Below, piece after piece: positions 1-6,539 of a DNA stretch of 7,611 bases. Source of the DNA: Acidobacteriota bacterium (lineage in GTDB: Bacteria; Acidobacteriota; Terriglobia; Terriglobales; Acidobacteriaceae); contig JAJZJJ010000123.1 of the NCBI GenBank assembly GCA_021810175.1, forward strand, positions 1 to 7,611, in the 5' to 3' direction. Made by a program: the position numbers and the translations under genes. Below the pieces are notes generated by a model, which saw only the letters and a program-made list of their open reading frames with translations, searched no databases and was not told the DNA's origin. The stretch's first letter is position 1. Every line of letters begins with the position of its first letter.

Positions 1-687
1 CTTCGCGCCATGGAGTTTTTCGACGCCCTGCACCCGGATGGTCGAGGTGCCGGCTCCTTCGATCTTGGCGCCCATGCCGGTAAGCAGCGCGGCCAGGTCG
101 GAGACTTCCGGCTCCAGCGCGCAATTCTCCATCACGGTTTCGCCCTCGGCGAGGACCGCGGCCATCAGCAGATCTTCCGTGCCGGTCACGGTGATCTTGT
201 CGAAGACAATGTGTGCGCCCTTCAGCCGCTCGGCGCGAGCTTCGATATAGCCATGCTCATAGCTGATCTGCGCGCCCATCGATTCCAGCCCCTTGATGTG
301 GAGGTCGATGGGACGGGCTCCGATGGCGCAGCCACCGGGCATGGAGACGCGCGCGATCCCGGTGCGGGCCACCAGCGGCCCCAGCACCAGCGCCGAAGCG
401 CGCATGGTCTTCACGATCTCGTATTTCGCCGTGGGATCGGAAAGTATCCGGCAGCTGATGGTGGTGCGGTGCTGCGCGCGGCCGTAGCCCAGCTCGACTT
501 CCGCGCCCATGGAAGTCAGCAGCTTCCGCTCGGTTTCGATATCGCGCACCTGGGGAACGTTTTCGAGGACCACCTCGTCTTCGGTGAGGATGGCCGCCGC
601 CATACAGGGGAGAGCAGAGTTTTTGGAGCCGCTGACGCGGATAGAGCCGATCAGCGGATTGCCGCCGCGAATTACGAATTTGTCCAT
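1..687 (-). CDS. murA: UDP-N-acetylglucosamine 1-carboxyvinyltransferase (MurA), N-terminal half, cut by window edge
   Basis: MurA transfers enolpyruvate from PEP to UDP-GlcNAc, the first committed step of peptidoglycan synthesis in the cytoplasm. Translating the minus strand from the ATG at 687-685 gives 229 uninterrupted residues beginning [20 protein letters not shown]. The substrate-binding pair K22-N23 lies in GSKNSALP. The PEP-reactive cysteine is C120, in [10 protein letters not shown] (codon 330-328), matching Cys115 of the E. coli enzyme. Because this is Cys and not Asp, the enzyme should be of the fosfomycin-sensitive type (inference from the family). The family is usually about 420-430 residues, so roughly the C-terminal 45% lies beyond base 1. 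The start is fixed by the family N-terminus, although the bases before it (ACCGTACCCACC) hold no good Shine-Dalgarno. It is transcribed divergently from pdxS. No frameshift or missing key residue is seen. Confidence 0.96.
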   Translation of the reverse strand, partial: MDKFVIRGGNPLIGSIRVSGSKNSALPCMAAAILTEDEVVLENVPQVRDIETERKLLTSMGAEVELGYGRAQHRTTISCRILSDPTAKYEIVKTMRASALVLGPLVARTGIARVSMPGGCAIGARPIDLHIKGLESMGAQISYEHGYIEARAERLKGAHIVFDKITVTGTEDLLMAAVLAEGETVMENCALEPEVSDLAALLTGMGAKIEGAGTSTIRVQGVEKLHGAK

Positions 688-716
688 GGTGGGTACGGTG
701 AATCCAGAATAACTTC

Positions 717-746
717 AGTCTAAACGCCGAAACGCGCGTCGCCCAA
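717..746 (-). promoter_or_regulatory. Possible sigma-70-like promoter of murA
   Basis: On the minus strand, TTGGGC (746-741) and TAGACT (722-717) are separated by 18 bases. They match the -35 and -10 consensus at 3 of 6 and 4 of 6 positions. A start near base 710 would leave a leader of about 22 bases before the murA ATG. This rests on spacing and weak consensus only. Such matches arise easily by chance. Confidence 0.3.
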
Positions 747-970
747 CCGCGGGCGCGGGAAGCCGGTTCCGGTACCGCATTCGGCAACTGCTGAACAGGT
801 AATCGGCAGCACGGCCGCGGACGCGGAGGTGAGAAAAAGCGCTTAGTGCCGGCTGTTTCTTGCCGGAGGGTCATCCGCTGCCGACGGACGTTCCTTGTTA
901 AACTTGAGTTTCAGTACGATTTCGGCTCGCGCCGGCGCGGCTGGCATTGCCCCGGCAGACTTTCGAGCCC

Positions 971-977
971 AGAGGAG
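971..977 (+). promoter_or_regulatory. Ribosome binding site of pdxS
   Basis: AGAGGAG lies 7 bases before the ATG at 985. It selects that codon over the in-frame TTG at 895, which would add 30 residues not found at the start of known PdxS proteins. Confidence 0.8.
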
Positions 978-984
978 CTTCACC

Positions 985-2004
985 ATGGCAGACGCACAGA
1001 ACAGCAACCAGTCGTCCAACTCCGGCACATCGCTCCGACTCAAGGTCGGCCTGGCGGAGATGCTCAAGGGCGGCGTGATTATGGACGTGATGAACGTCGA
1101 ACAGGCGCGCATCGCCGAAGAGGCCGGGGCGACTTCGGTGATGGCGCTGGAGCGCGTTCCCGCCATGATTCGCGCCGAGGGCGGCGTGGCCCGGATGGCG
1201 AAACCCTCGCTGATTAAGGAAATCATCCAGGCGGTATCCATCCCGGTGATGGCCAAGGCGCGCATCGGCCACTTTGCCGAAGCACAGATCCTGCAGGAGC
1301 TGGGCGTGGACTTCATCGACGAGAGCGAAGTACTGACGCCGGCCGACGAAGTGCACCATATCGACAAACACGCCTTCCGGACGCCATTCGTCTGCGGCGC
1401 GCGCAACCTGGGCGAGGCGCTGCGGCGCATTGCGGAAGGTGCGGCGATGATTCGCACCAAAGGCGAGGCCGGAACCGGGGACGTGGTGCACGCCGTGCAG
1501 CACATGCGCCAGATTACGCGCGAGATGCGGCAGCTGACTGTGCTGAGCGATCAGGAACTGTACGGCGCAGCCAAGGAACATCAGGCTCCCTACGAGTTAG
1601 TCCGTATGGTCGCCCAGACAGGCAAGCTGCCGGTACCGAATTTCTCGGCCGGCGGCATTGCCACCCCCGCGGACGCCTCGCTGATGATGCAGCTCGGCGC
1701 GGAGGCAGTCTTTGTCGGCTCCGGGATCTTTATGAAGGAGCGTGCGACCCCGCTGGAAGTGGAGAACTGGACTGAGAAGGACGCGAAGGCCGGGCTCTGC
1801 GGCAACAACGACATCGGTACGCCGCGCAACCCGGCGGAGCGCGAGGAAGCGGTGAGCCGCGCCCGCGCCATCGTCATCGCCACCACCCACTACAACGATC
1901 CCGCTGTTCTGGCGAAGGTGAGCGAACAGGTGACCGGAACGATGAAGGGCCTGGCCGCGGCGGCGCTGGAAGAATCGCAACTGCTGCAGACGCGCGGCTG
2001 GTAG
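985..2004 (+). CDS. pdxS: Pyridoxal 5'-phosphate synthase, synthase subunit PdxS
   Basis: PdxS condenses ribose 5-phosphate, glyceraldehyde 3-phosphate and PdxT-delivered ammonia into PLP, in a 12+12 PdxS-PdxT complex (DXP-independent pathway). The 339-residue product follows the (beta/alpha)8 family closely. It has GGVIMDVMN with catalytic D34, [10 protein letters not shown] with Schiff-base lysine K91, [32 protein letters not shown] with second lysine K159, [18 protein letters not shown] and a C-terminal QTRGW. These catalytic residues correspond to D24, K81 and K149 of the Bacillus enzymes. As I recall the B. subtilis protein (294 residues), the 45-residue excess splits into about 10 at the N-terminus and 35 inserted after GSGIF (residues 250-294), just before the conserved [12 protein letters not shown] block. 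The insertion is charged and in frame. The neighbouring downstream gene is its partner pdxT. Confidence 0.98.
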   Translation: MADAQNSNQSSNSGTSLRLKVGLAEMLKGGVIMDVMNVEQARIAEEAGATSVMALERVPAMIRAEGGVARMAKPSLIKEIIQAVSIPVMAKARIGHFAEAQILQELGVDFIDESEVLTPADEVHHIDKHAFRTPFVCGARNLGEALRRIAEGAAMIRTKGEAGTGDVVHAVQHMRQITREMRQLTVLSDQELYGAAKEHQAPYELVRMVAQTGKLPVPNFSAGGIATPADASLMMQLGAEAVFVGSGIFMKERATPLEVENWTEKDAKAGLCGNNDIGTPRNPAEREEAVSRARAIVIATTHYNDPAVLAKVSEQVTGTMKGLAAAALEESQLLQTRGW

Positions 2005-2043
2005 CGGCCGCACGAGAGAACCGCGCCTTCGGCGCATACGCAG

Positions 2044-2068
2044 CGCGCTGGCCCAGCCATCCAGCGCG
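2044..2068 (+). repeat. Intercistronic hairpin between pdxS and pdxT
   Basis: A perfect 8-bp inverted repeat, CGCGCTGG (2044-2051) and CCAGCGCG (2061-2068), flanks a 9-base loop. No T run follows, so it does not look like an intrinsic terminator. A processing, mRNA-stabilising or translation-modulating stem between two cotranscribed genes is an inference. A smaller GCGCC/GGCGC stem sits just upstream at 2023-2035. Confidence 0.55.
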
Positions 2069-2077
2069 AGTCTTTCC

Positions 2078-2082
2078 GAGGA
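2078..2082 (+). promoter_or_regulatory. Ribosome binding site of pdxT
   Basis: GAGGA lies 8 bases before the ATG at 2091. It supports this start even though it gives an N-terminal tail of about 30 residues. No in-frame ATG, GTG or TTG nearer to the conserved core is available. Confidence 0.65.
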
Positions 2083-2090
2083 TTTGCGCA

Positions 2091-2750
2091 ATGCCTGTCA
2101 CGATATCGCGGAAGCAGGAAGAGCGTTCCGCGCAAGAATCCACTTCCTCGCCAGCCGCGATAGAACCGGATTCCCCGCCCCGGATCGGAGTTCTCGCCAT
2201 TCAGGGCGACTACGATGCCCACGCGCAGGCCCTGCGGGAAGCCGGCGCCGAGCCGGTGCTGGTCCGCAAGCCGGAGGAGCTCTCTACCATTGAGGGCCTG
2301 ATCATTCCCGGCGGCGAATCCACGACCTTTCTCAAATTCCTGGAGCGCGACGGCTTTCTCGGATCGCTGCGGGAATTTGTGCGCACCAGGCCGACCTTCG
2401 GCACCTGTGCGGGGTGCATTCTGCTGGCGGCTGAAGTGCTCCATCCGGCGCAGGAAAGCCTCGGCGTGCTCGACGCCACGGTGGAACGCAATGCCTACGG
2501 GCGGCAGATCGACTCGTCGATTCAGATCGGCGAGACGCGGCTGGGAGGCGGTCCGCTGGAGATGGTTTACATCCGTGCGCCACGCATCGTAAAGACCGGC
2601 CCGGACGTTCAAATTCTCGCCACTCGCGACGGCTTCCCCGTTCTGGTCGAGCAGGGCAACGTGATGGCCGCGACGTTCCATCCGGAACTGTCGGCGGACC
2701 GCCGTGTTCATCGGCGCTTTGTCGAATTAGTTCGCCGCTCGCGCGGCTGA
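2091..2750 (+). CDS. pdxT: Pyridoxal 5'-phosphate synthase, glutaminase subunit PdxT
   Basis: PdxT hydrolyses glutamine and channels the ammonia to PdxS. The 219-residue product is a class I glutamine amidotransferase. It has IGVLAIQGDYDAHAQAL at 32-48, the oxyanion strand PGGEST at 73-78, the nucleophile elbow FGTCAG with Cys106, VERNAYGRQIDS at 131-143, IRAP at 161-164, and FHPEL with His197 and Glu199 completing the triad. Two details differ from the usual pattern. There is a polar, probably disordered N-terminal tail of about 30 residues before the first core strand. The residue after GTCAG is a cysteine (C109), where I expect a hydrophobic residue such as Leu. The gene lies 86 bases after pdxS on the same strand, so a shared transcript is likely. 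The family is usually about 190-200 residues, and the tail accounts for the difference. Confidence 0.97.
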   Translation: MPVTISRKQEERSAQESTSSPAAIEPDSPPRIGVLAIQGDYDAHAQALREAGAEPVLVRKPEELSTIEGLIIPGGESTTFLKFLERDGFLGSLREFVRTRPTFGTCAGCILLAAEVLHPAQESLGVLDATVERNAYGRQIDSSIQIGETRLGGGPLEMVYIRAPRIVKTGPDVQILATRDGFPVLVEQGNVMAATFHPELSADRRVHRRFVELVRRSRG

Positions 2751-3047
2751 CCTGTCGAACTTTCGAGTCCACGCATCCAGCGCGCGGGCAAACTCCCATC
2801 CAACCTTCAGACGGGCTAAACGCCGCTGCTTCCGAGGAGCCGCCGCATAGCAACTGGTGCTTTCATAATTCCGCAGCATTCCACAACCCTCGAATCGAAC
2901 CCAATCGCGCATCACACCAACAGGGCAAACAAAACGAGTTCGGCTCCGCGGAGCATCTCCTCCTGAAGCGGGCTCGAAACGAGAGTTCGCCCGGCTGCGC
3001 TCCCGGGCCAAAACGGGAGTAAGCTTTACCACTGTGAGGGGGTCGTT
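2751..3047. other. Intergenic region between pdxT and the oxidase subunit III gene
   Basis: I see no gene here. The stretch carries small inverted repeats: the 12-base palindrome GCTCCGCGGAGC (2943-2954), a bulged stem CGGGC+CGAA / TTCG+CCCG (2969-2993), and CTCCCG/CGGGAG with an 8-base loop (3000-3019). None is followed by a T run, so a clear terminator for pdxT is missing. Any of them could act in termination or in the leader of the next gene. No good promoter consensus was found. Confidence 0.45.
3036..3042 (+). promoter_or_regulatory. Ribosome binding site of the oxidase subunit III gene
   Basis: GAGGGGG stands 5 bases before the ATG at 3048. It supports that start and therefore the reality of the unusual glycine-rich N-terminal tail. 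Confidence 0.65.
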
Positions 3048-3791
3048 ATGCCCACCACTTTTACCCGTCATCAGATCGAAGCCGAACGCAACGATACCGG
3101 GGACGGGGGAAAACCGCCACTTCACCGGCGACCGACCGGTGGCGGAGGAGGCGACGACAATGGAGACTCGGGCCACTCCGGCAGTGGCGGCCCCCGCGAA
3201 CTCCTGATGCGATACCGGCTGGGCGTTGTTTCCATCCTTGCCGCCGATTTCGTCCTGTTCTCCGTATTGATCAGCACATTTTTCATCGACGGTCCCCCGC
3301 CAGTTGCGTCGGGGGCGCATCCCCTCGCGATTCCGCCGATCCTCTGGCTGAATACTCTGGTGCTGCTGCTCTCCACCATCACCGTGGAGATTGCCCGGCG
3401 ACAGCTGTTTCATGAGATCGATGTGATGGAGGAGTGGCTGGGACTGGGCCGGCCCGCTGTCCGGCGCGCCCTGCCCTGGCTGATCGCCACCATCGCGCTC
3501 GGATGCCTGTTCCTGGCCGGACAGGTGATTGCCTGGAAGGAAATGGCTGCACAGGGTCTGTTCTTCACAACTGATCCCGGAAGCCATGTCTTCTATCTCC
3601 TGACCGGAGCCCAGGGCATCCACCTGTTGGTGGGAGTGGGGGCGTTGCTCTTCGCCCTGGTGGCCATGTTCCGTCTCAGGAAGGTGCAAATGCGGCAGAT
3701 CGCCGTGGACTGCACCGCGTGGTACTGGCACGCGATGGGAGTCTACTGGGTCTTTATTTTCGGAGTCCTGGTCTTCTCACAACGTTTTTAG
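3048..3791 (+). CDS. ctaE: Heme-copper (cytochrome c type) oxidase subunit III, orphan copy
   Basis: Subunit III stabilises the catalytic core of aa3/caa3-type terminal oxidases in the cytoplasmic membrane. The 247-residue product has about five membrane segments (about 57-80, 93-116, 139-163, 178-208 and 223-243), like the short bacterial form. Family signatures are LNTLVLLLSTIT at 101-112, GQVIAWKEMAAQG at 158-170, GAQGIHLLVGVGAL at 187-200 and the C-terminal WYWHAMGVYWVF. The conserved acidic residue of the first retained helix appears as Asp (AADFVLF, D67) where mitochondrial subunit III has Glu. Residues 1-50 are hydrophilic and glycine-rich (GGGGGDDNGDSGHSGSGG) and look disordered. Subunits I, II and IV are not in this window, so the protein may serve an oxidase encoded elsewhere. 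A related quinol-oxidase subunit III cannot be excluded. Confidence 0.9.
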   Translation: MPTTFTRHQIEAERNDTGDGGKPPLHRRPTGGGGGDDNGDSGHSGSGGPRELLMRYRLGVVSILAADFVLFSVLISTFFIDGPPPVASGAHPLAIPPILWLNTLVLLLSTITVEIARRQLFHEIDVMEEWLGLGRPAVRRALPWLIATIALGCLFLAGQVIAWKEMAAQGLFFTTDPGSHVFYLLTGAQGIHLLVGVGALLFALVAMFRLRKVQMRQIAVDCTAWYWHAMGVYWVFIFGVLVFSQRF

Positions 3792-4060
3792 TGCCCTGCG
3801 CGCAACGTCACGCATCACATTTATATTGGATCCGTATCCAACTGATTCAACAACACTACGGCCACTCCAGCATTTCCGGCTTGCGACCGAGGCGTCTCCG
3901 GAAAGCCATCTGACGGGCCTCGCAACGCTCACAAAATCCGGGAATGGCTTGATGGTTTCCGGGGTGCAGCCGCTGCCGGTTCCGGCAACCCTGCAGTAGG
4001 GTCCGGCCAGGCCAGCATGGGATGGCTTCCACGGGTTAGACTGGTGCACGGAAGCTCAAC
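3792..4060. other. Intergenic region between oxidase subunit III and VKOR genes
   Basis: No gene is supported in these 269 bases. An AT-richer patch (TTATATT, 3821-3827) resembles a -10 box, but no matching -35 element precedes it. Two adjacent small hairpins occur at 3974-3987 (TGCCG/CGGCA, tetraloop) and 3988-4002 (ACCCT/AGGGT, 5-base loop). They lie 58 bases before the VKOR start and could be part of its leader. No known riboswitch class was recognised. Confidence 0.4.
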
Positions 4061-4543
4061 ATGCGCTATTTGATCGCTTTGCTTGCCATCGGCGGAATCG
4101 TTGTGTCCGCACTCGCCACCCACGTTCACTATTCGACAGGTGTCCAACCGTGCGACATCAACTCGCACTGGGACTGCGGAATCGTGAACCACAGTTCCTT
4201 CGCCACGGTAAATGGCCTGTGGTGGCACCTGCGCGCCGAGCGCGATCCGGCCCTGGAAAATGGCCCACCGGCTCCGCGCAACGGACTGCCGGTGGCCATC
4301 ATCGGCCTGGTGGGGTACGCCATTCTGGTCCTGACTTCGCTCATGAAGAGACGCTGGCTGACGGTCTTTCTGGCCATTGGCGGGCTCTGTTTTGCCCTCT
4401 ATCTGAGCAATATCGAGGCCCATGTGCTTGAGGTCTGGTGCCTCTACTGCGTCATCTCGCAGTTCATCATCGCGGCCATTGCGCTGCTTTCGATCATCTG
4501 GTTGTTCTTCCGGTCCGGACGCACCCGAACCGCGCGAGCCTGA
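4061..4543 (+). CDS. Vitamin K epoxide reductase (VKOR) family membrane thiol oxidoreductase
   Basis: Bacterial VKOR homologues reoxidise a DsbA-like partner and pass the electrons to quinones, driving disulfide formation outside the cytoplasm. The 160-residue product has about four membrane helices (3-21, 76-95, 98-117 and 130-150). It carries the hallmark cysteines: the loop pair C31 and C39 in [11 protein letters not shown], followed by NHSSFA, and the active-site CXXC as C127-L-Y-C130. The start at 4061 is the first ATG after an in-frame TAG at 4037. The only possible Shine-Dalgarno is weak (CGGAAG, 4049-4054). No thioredoxin-like domain is fused to it, unlike many bacterial VKORs, and no DsbA-like gene is in the window. 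The partner must be elsewhere. Cotranscription with the upstream oxidase gene is doubtful across 269 bases. Confidence 0.92.
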   Translation: MRYLIALLAIGGIVVSALATHVHYSTGVQPCDINSHWDCGIVNHSSFATVNGLWWHLRAERDPALENGPPAPRNGLPVAIIGLVGYAILVLTSLMKRRWLTVFLAIGGLCFALYLSNIEAHVLEVWCLYCVISQFIIAAIALLSIIWLFFRSGRTRTARA

Positions 4544-4555
4544 CACCGCGCGCCC

Positions 4556-4589
4556 GGCCCCGGACAGGCCTGCAATTCTGTCCGGGCCG
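4556..4589 (+). terminator. Strong GC hairpin after VKOR (possible terminator without a T tract)
   Basis: CCCGGACAG (4559-4567) pairs perfectly with CTGTCCGGG (4578-4586) around a 10-base loop. The stem extends by three more pairs past a one-base bulge. It starts 13 bases after the VKOR stop and ends before the glyA start. No T run follows, so intrinsic termination is uncertain. It could instead assist factor-dependent termination or protect the 3' end of the VKOR message. Confidence 0.5.
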
Positions 4590-4604
4590 CCGGGCCGAAC
4601 AGCT

Positions 4605-4610
4605 TACAAT
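4605..4610 (+). promoter_or_regulatory. Candidate -10 box of glyA (TACAAT)
   Basis: TACAAT matches 5 of 6 positions of the sigma-70 -10 consensus and lies in otherwise GC-rich DNA. Transcription starting 7 bases beyond it would begin on the A of the glyA ATG, giving a leaderless mRNA. No good -35 element is seen at 16-18 bases. Confidence 0.4.
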
Positions 4611-4616
4611 CGAAGC

Positions 4617-5897
4617 ATGTACGACCCCATGTCGCAGTCGCTTGCCCACGAAGACCCTGAAGTCTCCGCCGCCATTGACGCCGAGGTTCGCCGTCAGCAC
4701 GACGGTCTGGAAATGATCGCCTCGGAGAATTTTGTCAGCCGCGCCGTTCTGGAGGCGGCCGGTTCGGTATTTACCAACAAATATGCCGAGGGCTATCCGG
4801 GACGCCGCTACTACGGCGGCTGCGAATACGCCGACATCGTCGAAAACCTGGCCCGCGACCGCGCAAAGCAGCTCTTTGGCGCCGAACATGCCAACGTGCA
4901 GCCGCACTCCGGCTCCCAGGCCAATGCCGCCGCCTATATGTCCGTGCTGCAGCCGGGAGACACAATTCTGGGGCTCGATCTGGCCCACGGCGGCCACCTG
5001 ACGCATGGGCACAAGCTGAATTTCTCCGGCAAACTCTATCGCGTCGTCTCCTACGGCGTGCGCCGGGACACCGAGACCATCGACTACGACGAACTGGAGC
5101 AGACGGCCCTGCGGGAAAAGCCCAAAGTGATTGTCGGCGGAGGCAGCGCTTATCCGCGGCATTTCGATTTTGCCCGCATGCGCCAGATTGCCGATGCCTG
5201 CGGCGCGGTGCTGATGGTGGATATGGCCCACTTTGCCGGCCTGGTGGCGGGCGGCGCGCATCCTTCCCCGGTGCCCCATGCCCAAATCGTCACCACCACC
5301 ACGCACAAGACGCTGCGGGGGCCGCGCGCAGGCCTGATCCTCTGCCGCCAGGAACTGGCGGCGGCGATCGACAAGACCGTCTTCCCCGGCCAGCAGGGCG
5401 GCCCTCTGGTTCACATCATGGCGGCCAAGGCGGTTGCTTTCCGCGAGGCGCTGCAGCCCGAATTCAGAACTTACGCGGCGCAGGTCGTCGCCAACGCCAA
5501 AGTTCTGGCGGAAACGCTGGCCGCCAACGGATTCCGCATCATCTCCGGCGGAACGGATACGCACCTCATGCTGGTGGACGTCTTCGCCAAAGGAATGCTG
5601 GGCAGCGAGGCCGAAGCGGCGCTGGGCGAAGCCGGAATCACGGTCAATAAAAATGCAATTCCATTTGATACAAATCCGCCGCTGAAGCCTTCCGGCATCC
5701 GCGTCGGCACCCCGGCCCTGACCACCCGCGGCATGAAGGAAGCCGAAATGCGGACCATCGGCGGCTGGATCGGCGAAGCTCTGGAGCATCGCGGCGACGC
5801 GGCAGCTCTGGAAAAGATTCGCGGTCAGGTGCAGGAGCTGGCGGACCAGTTCCCGCTCTACAGCTGGCTGCGAGAGCCCCCTGCGATAGGCCGCTGA
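4617..5897 (+). CDS. glyA: Serine hydroxymethyltransferase
   Basis: GlyA interconverts serine and glycine while charging tetrahydrofolate with a one-carbon unit. It is a cytoplasmic, PLP-dependent fold-type I enzyme. The 426-residue product has a typical family length (about 415-430). Landmarks are [12 protein letters not shown] at 30-41, [20 protein letters not shown] at 54-73, the PLP phosphate-binding HSGSQAN at 97-103, [12 protein letters not shown] at 120-131, [13 protein letters not shown] at 201-213 (D202 and H205), and [14 protein letters not shown] with Schiff-base lysine K231. [11 protein letters not shown] and [14 protein letters not shown] follow near the C-terminus. The ATG at 4617 fits the family; the frame stays open upstream into the VKOR gene, but that stretch is not homologous. 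No Shine-Dalgarno precedes it. A second ATG, four codons further on, is also possible. The gene uses the cofactor made by PdxS/PdxT upstream. Confidence 0.98.
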   Translation: MYDPMSQSLAHEDPEVSAAIDAEVRRQHDGLEMIASENFVSRAVLEAAGSVFTNKYAEGYPGRRYYGGCEYADIVENLARDRAKQLFGAEHANVQPHSGSQANAAAYMSVLQPGDTILGLDLAHGGHLTHGHKLNFSGKLYRVVSYGVRRDTETIDYDELEQTALREKPKVIVGGGSAYPRHFDFARMRQIADACGAVLMVDMAHFAGLVAGGAHPSPVPHAQIVTTTTHKTLRGPRAGLILCRQELAAAIDKTVFPGQQGGPLVHIMAAKAVAFREALQPEFRTYAAQVVANAKVLAETLAANGFRIISGGTDTHLMLVDVFAKGMLGSEAEAALGEAGITVNKNAIPFDTNPPLKPSGIRVGTPALTTRGMKEAEMRTIGGWIGEALEHRGDAAALEKIRGQVQELADQFPLYSWLREPPAIGR

Positions 5898-5941
5898 ATA
5901 GAGCCACTCGGAAGCTGCTCCTCCAAAATAGCCTCGCCCCG

Positions 5942-5974
5942 AAGCGCCTGCCCAAAAGCAGGCGCTTTGCTTTT
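5942..5974 (+). terminator. Rho-independent terminator of glyA
   Basis: A perfect 10-bp stem, AAGCGCCTGC (5942-5951) and GCAGGCGCTT (5958-5967), closes a CCAAAA loop and runs into TTTGCTTTT. It begins 44 bases after the glyA stop and isolates glyA from the genes that follow. Confidence 0.92.
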
Positions 5975-6002
5975 GCCGCGCGTTTCAAATTCACACGATA
6001 TT
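5973..6002 (+). promoter_or_regulatory. Weak promoter candidate for the small membrane protein gene
   Basis: TTGCCG (5973-5978) and GATATT (5997-6002) are 18 bases apart, in an AT-richer patch directly after the glyA terminator. Start near 6009 would give a leader of about 44 bases. A separate TTGACG at 6022 is followed by CATAAT only after 21 bases, which is too far. The evidence is consensus matching only. Confidence 0.2.
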
Positions 6003-6052
6003 CAAGCGCCTTAACACAGCATTGACGGTCCTCTCACAAAGGCGTGGCCATA

Positions 6053-6493
6053 ATGAACGCAATTCTTCGCAGATCGATTGCTGCAGAGGCCCATGTTTCC
6101 CAGCAGAACATGACCAAGGCGAAATTCAACGCAAGACGGCCCGCGCTCGTCCTCATCCGGACGGCTGCGGACCTGTTGCCCCTCCTGGTCTTTCTCTGGG
6201 GATTGCAGTACAGGATTTCGCTGTACGCGCAGCATCGCCCGCAATCGAAACAGGTGGTTCAGGCCCGGCTCCTCACGGACAATGAGCGGCTCGGTGGAGC
6301 GACGGCGGCAAAAACCATTGCCGCTGCGCATCCGGAACCTCTGTTCCTTGCAACCTGGACGCTGGCTGCGGATGTGTGCCGCCCCGGCGGCGCAACCAAC
6401 AGGATCCTGCAGCGGCCCGAACCCTTTCCGCCGCGCCGTTCCTCCACTTTGACCTTCTTCTCGTTCCGGCCTCCGCCTGTGAGCGCCGCATAG
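6053..6493 (+). CDS. Small predicted membrane protein of unknown function
   Basis: I do not recognise a named family. The 146-residue product has a basic N-terminus, one clear hydrophobic segment at about 31-53 (ALVLIRTAADLLPLLVFLWG) followed by LQYRISLY, then a polar stretch (RLLTDNERL at 72-80). It ends in a proline- and arginine-rich tail (PFPPRRSSTLTFFSFRPPP at 124-142). This suggests a single-pass or anchored protein with a soluble C-terminal part. AAAGG (6038-6042) lies 10 bases before the ATG at 6053. An in-frame GTG at 6044 is too close to that site, and an ATG at 6110 is an alternative. It lies between the glyA terminator and the structured leader of the TonB-dependent receptor. It resembles the short membrane proteins scattered through acidobacterial genomes (impression only). 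It may be non-coding. Confidence 0.5.
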   Translation: MNAILRRSIAAEAHVSQQNMTKAKFNARRPALVLIRTAADLLPLLVFLWGLQYRISLYAQHRPQSKQVVQARLLTDNERLGGATAAKTIAAAHPEPLFLATWTLAADVCRPGGATNRILQRPEPFPPRRSSTLTFFSFRPPPVSAA

Positions 6494-6499
6494 CTGTAG

Positions 6500-6516
6500 C
6501 CCGCGGATTGCGCGGG
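6500..6516 (+). repeat. Short hairpin after the small membrane protein gene
   Basis: CCCGCG (6500-6505) and CGCGGG (6511-6516) flank a 5-base loop, 6 bases after the stop at 6493. Only a short, interrupted T stretch (TGTT) follows. It could be a weak terminator. Confidence 0.4.
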
Positions 6517-6539
6517 TGTTCACCAATAACCGAAGCACC

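Larger units (their letters stand above)
688..984. other. Divergent intergenic region between murA and pdxS
   Basis: These 297 bases separate two outward-pointing genes and must carry the murA promoter, and probably the pdxS promoter. No convincing gene or RNA is seen. On the pdxS side, AT-richer patches at 895-920 (TTGTTAAACTTG, then TACGAT) are the most promoter-like stretch, but the spacing between possible -35 and -10 boxes is off (14 bases from TTGTTA to TACGAT). I see no clear MocR/PdxR-type direct repeats. The reading frame of pdxS stays open back to a TTG at 895, but this is unlikely to be coding. Confidence 0.5.

Noticed and set aside
257..874. 205-residue minus-strand frame overlapping murA, which at first made murA look frameshifted
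   Set aside because: Codon-by-codon reading of the murA frame from 687 to 1 is open throughout with all motifs, so the other frame is a shadow.
895..984. Upstream TTG start extending PdxS by 30 residues
   Set aside because: No ribosome site precedes it, the added residues do not resemble PdxS N-termini, and the ATG at 985 has AGAGGAG at ideal spacing.
2059..2784. 11-base repeat CATCCAGCGCG on either side of pdxT (2059-2069 and 2774-2784)
   Set aside because: No similarity extends beyond the core and no target duplication or mobile gene is present.
2727..3731. 334-codon minus-strand frame overlapping the oxidase subunit III gene
   Set aside because: Antisense to a clear membrane protein gene and without any recognisable domain.
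762..3985. 11-base repeat GCCGGTTCCGG at 762-772 and 3975-3985
   Set aside because: Short, GC-rich and far apart, so chance is likely in this composition. No further copies or flanking similarity were seen.
4494..5789. 431-codon open frame antisense to glyA
   Set aside because: It mirrors the codon-position GC bias of glyA, has no recognisable domains, and glyA is unambiguous.
6022..6054. TTGACG / CATAAT promoter pair overlapping the small-protein start
   Set aside because: The 21-base spacer is too long and transcription would start inside the reading frame.
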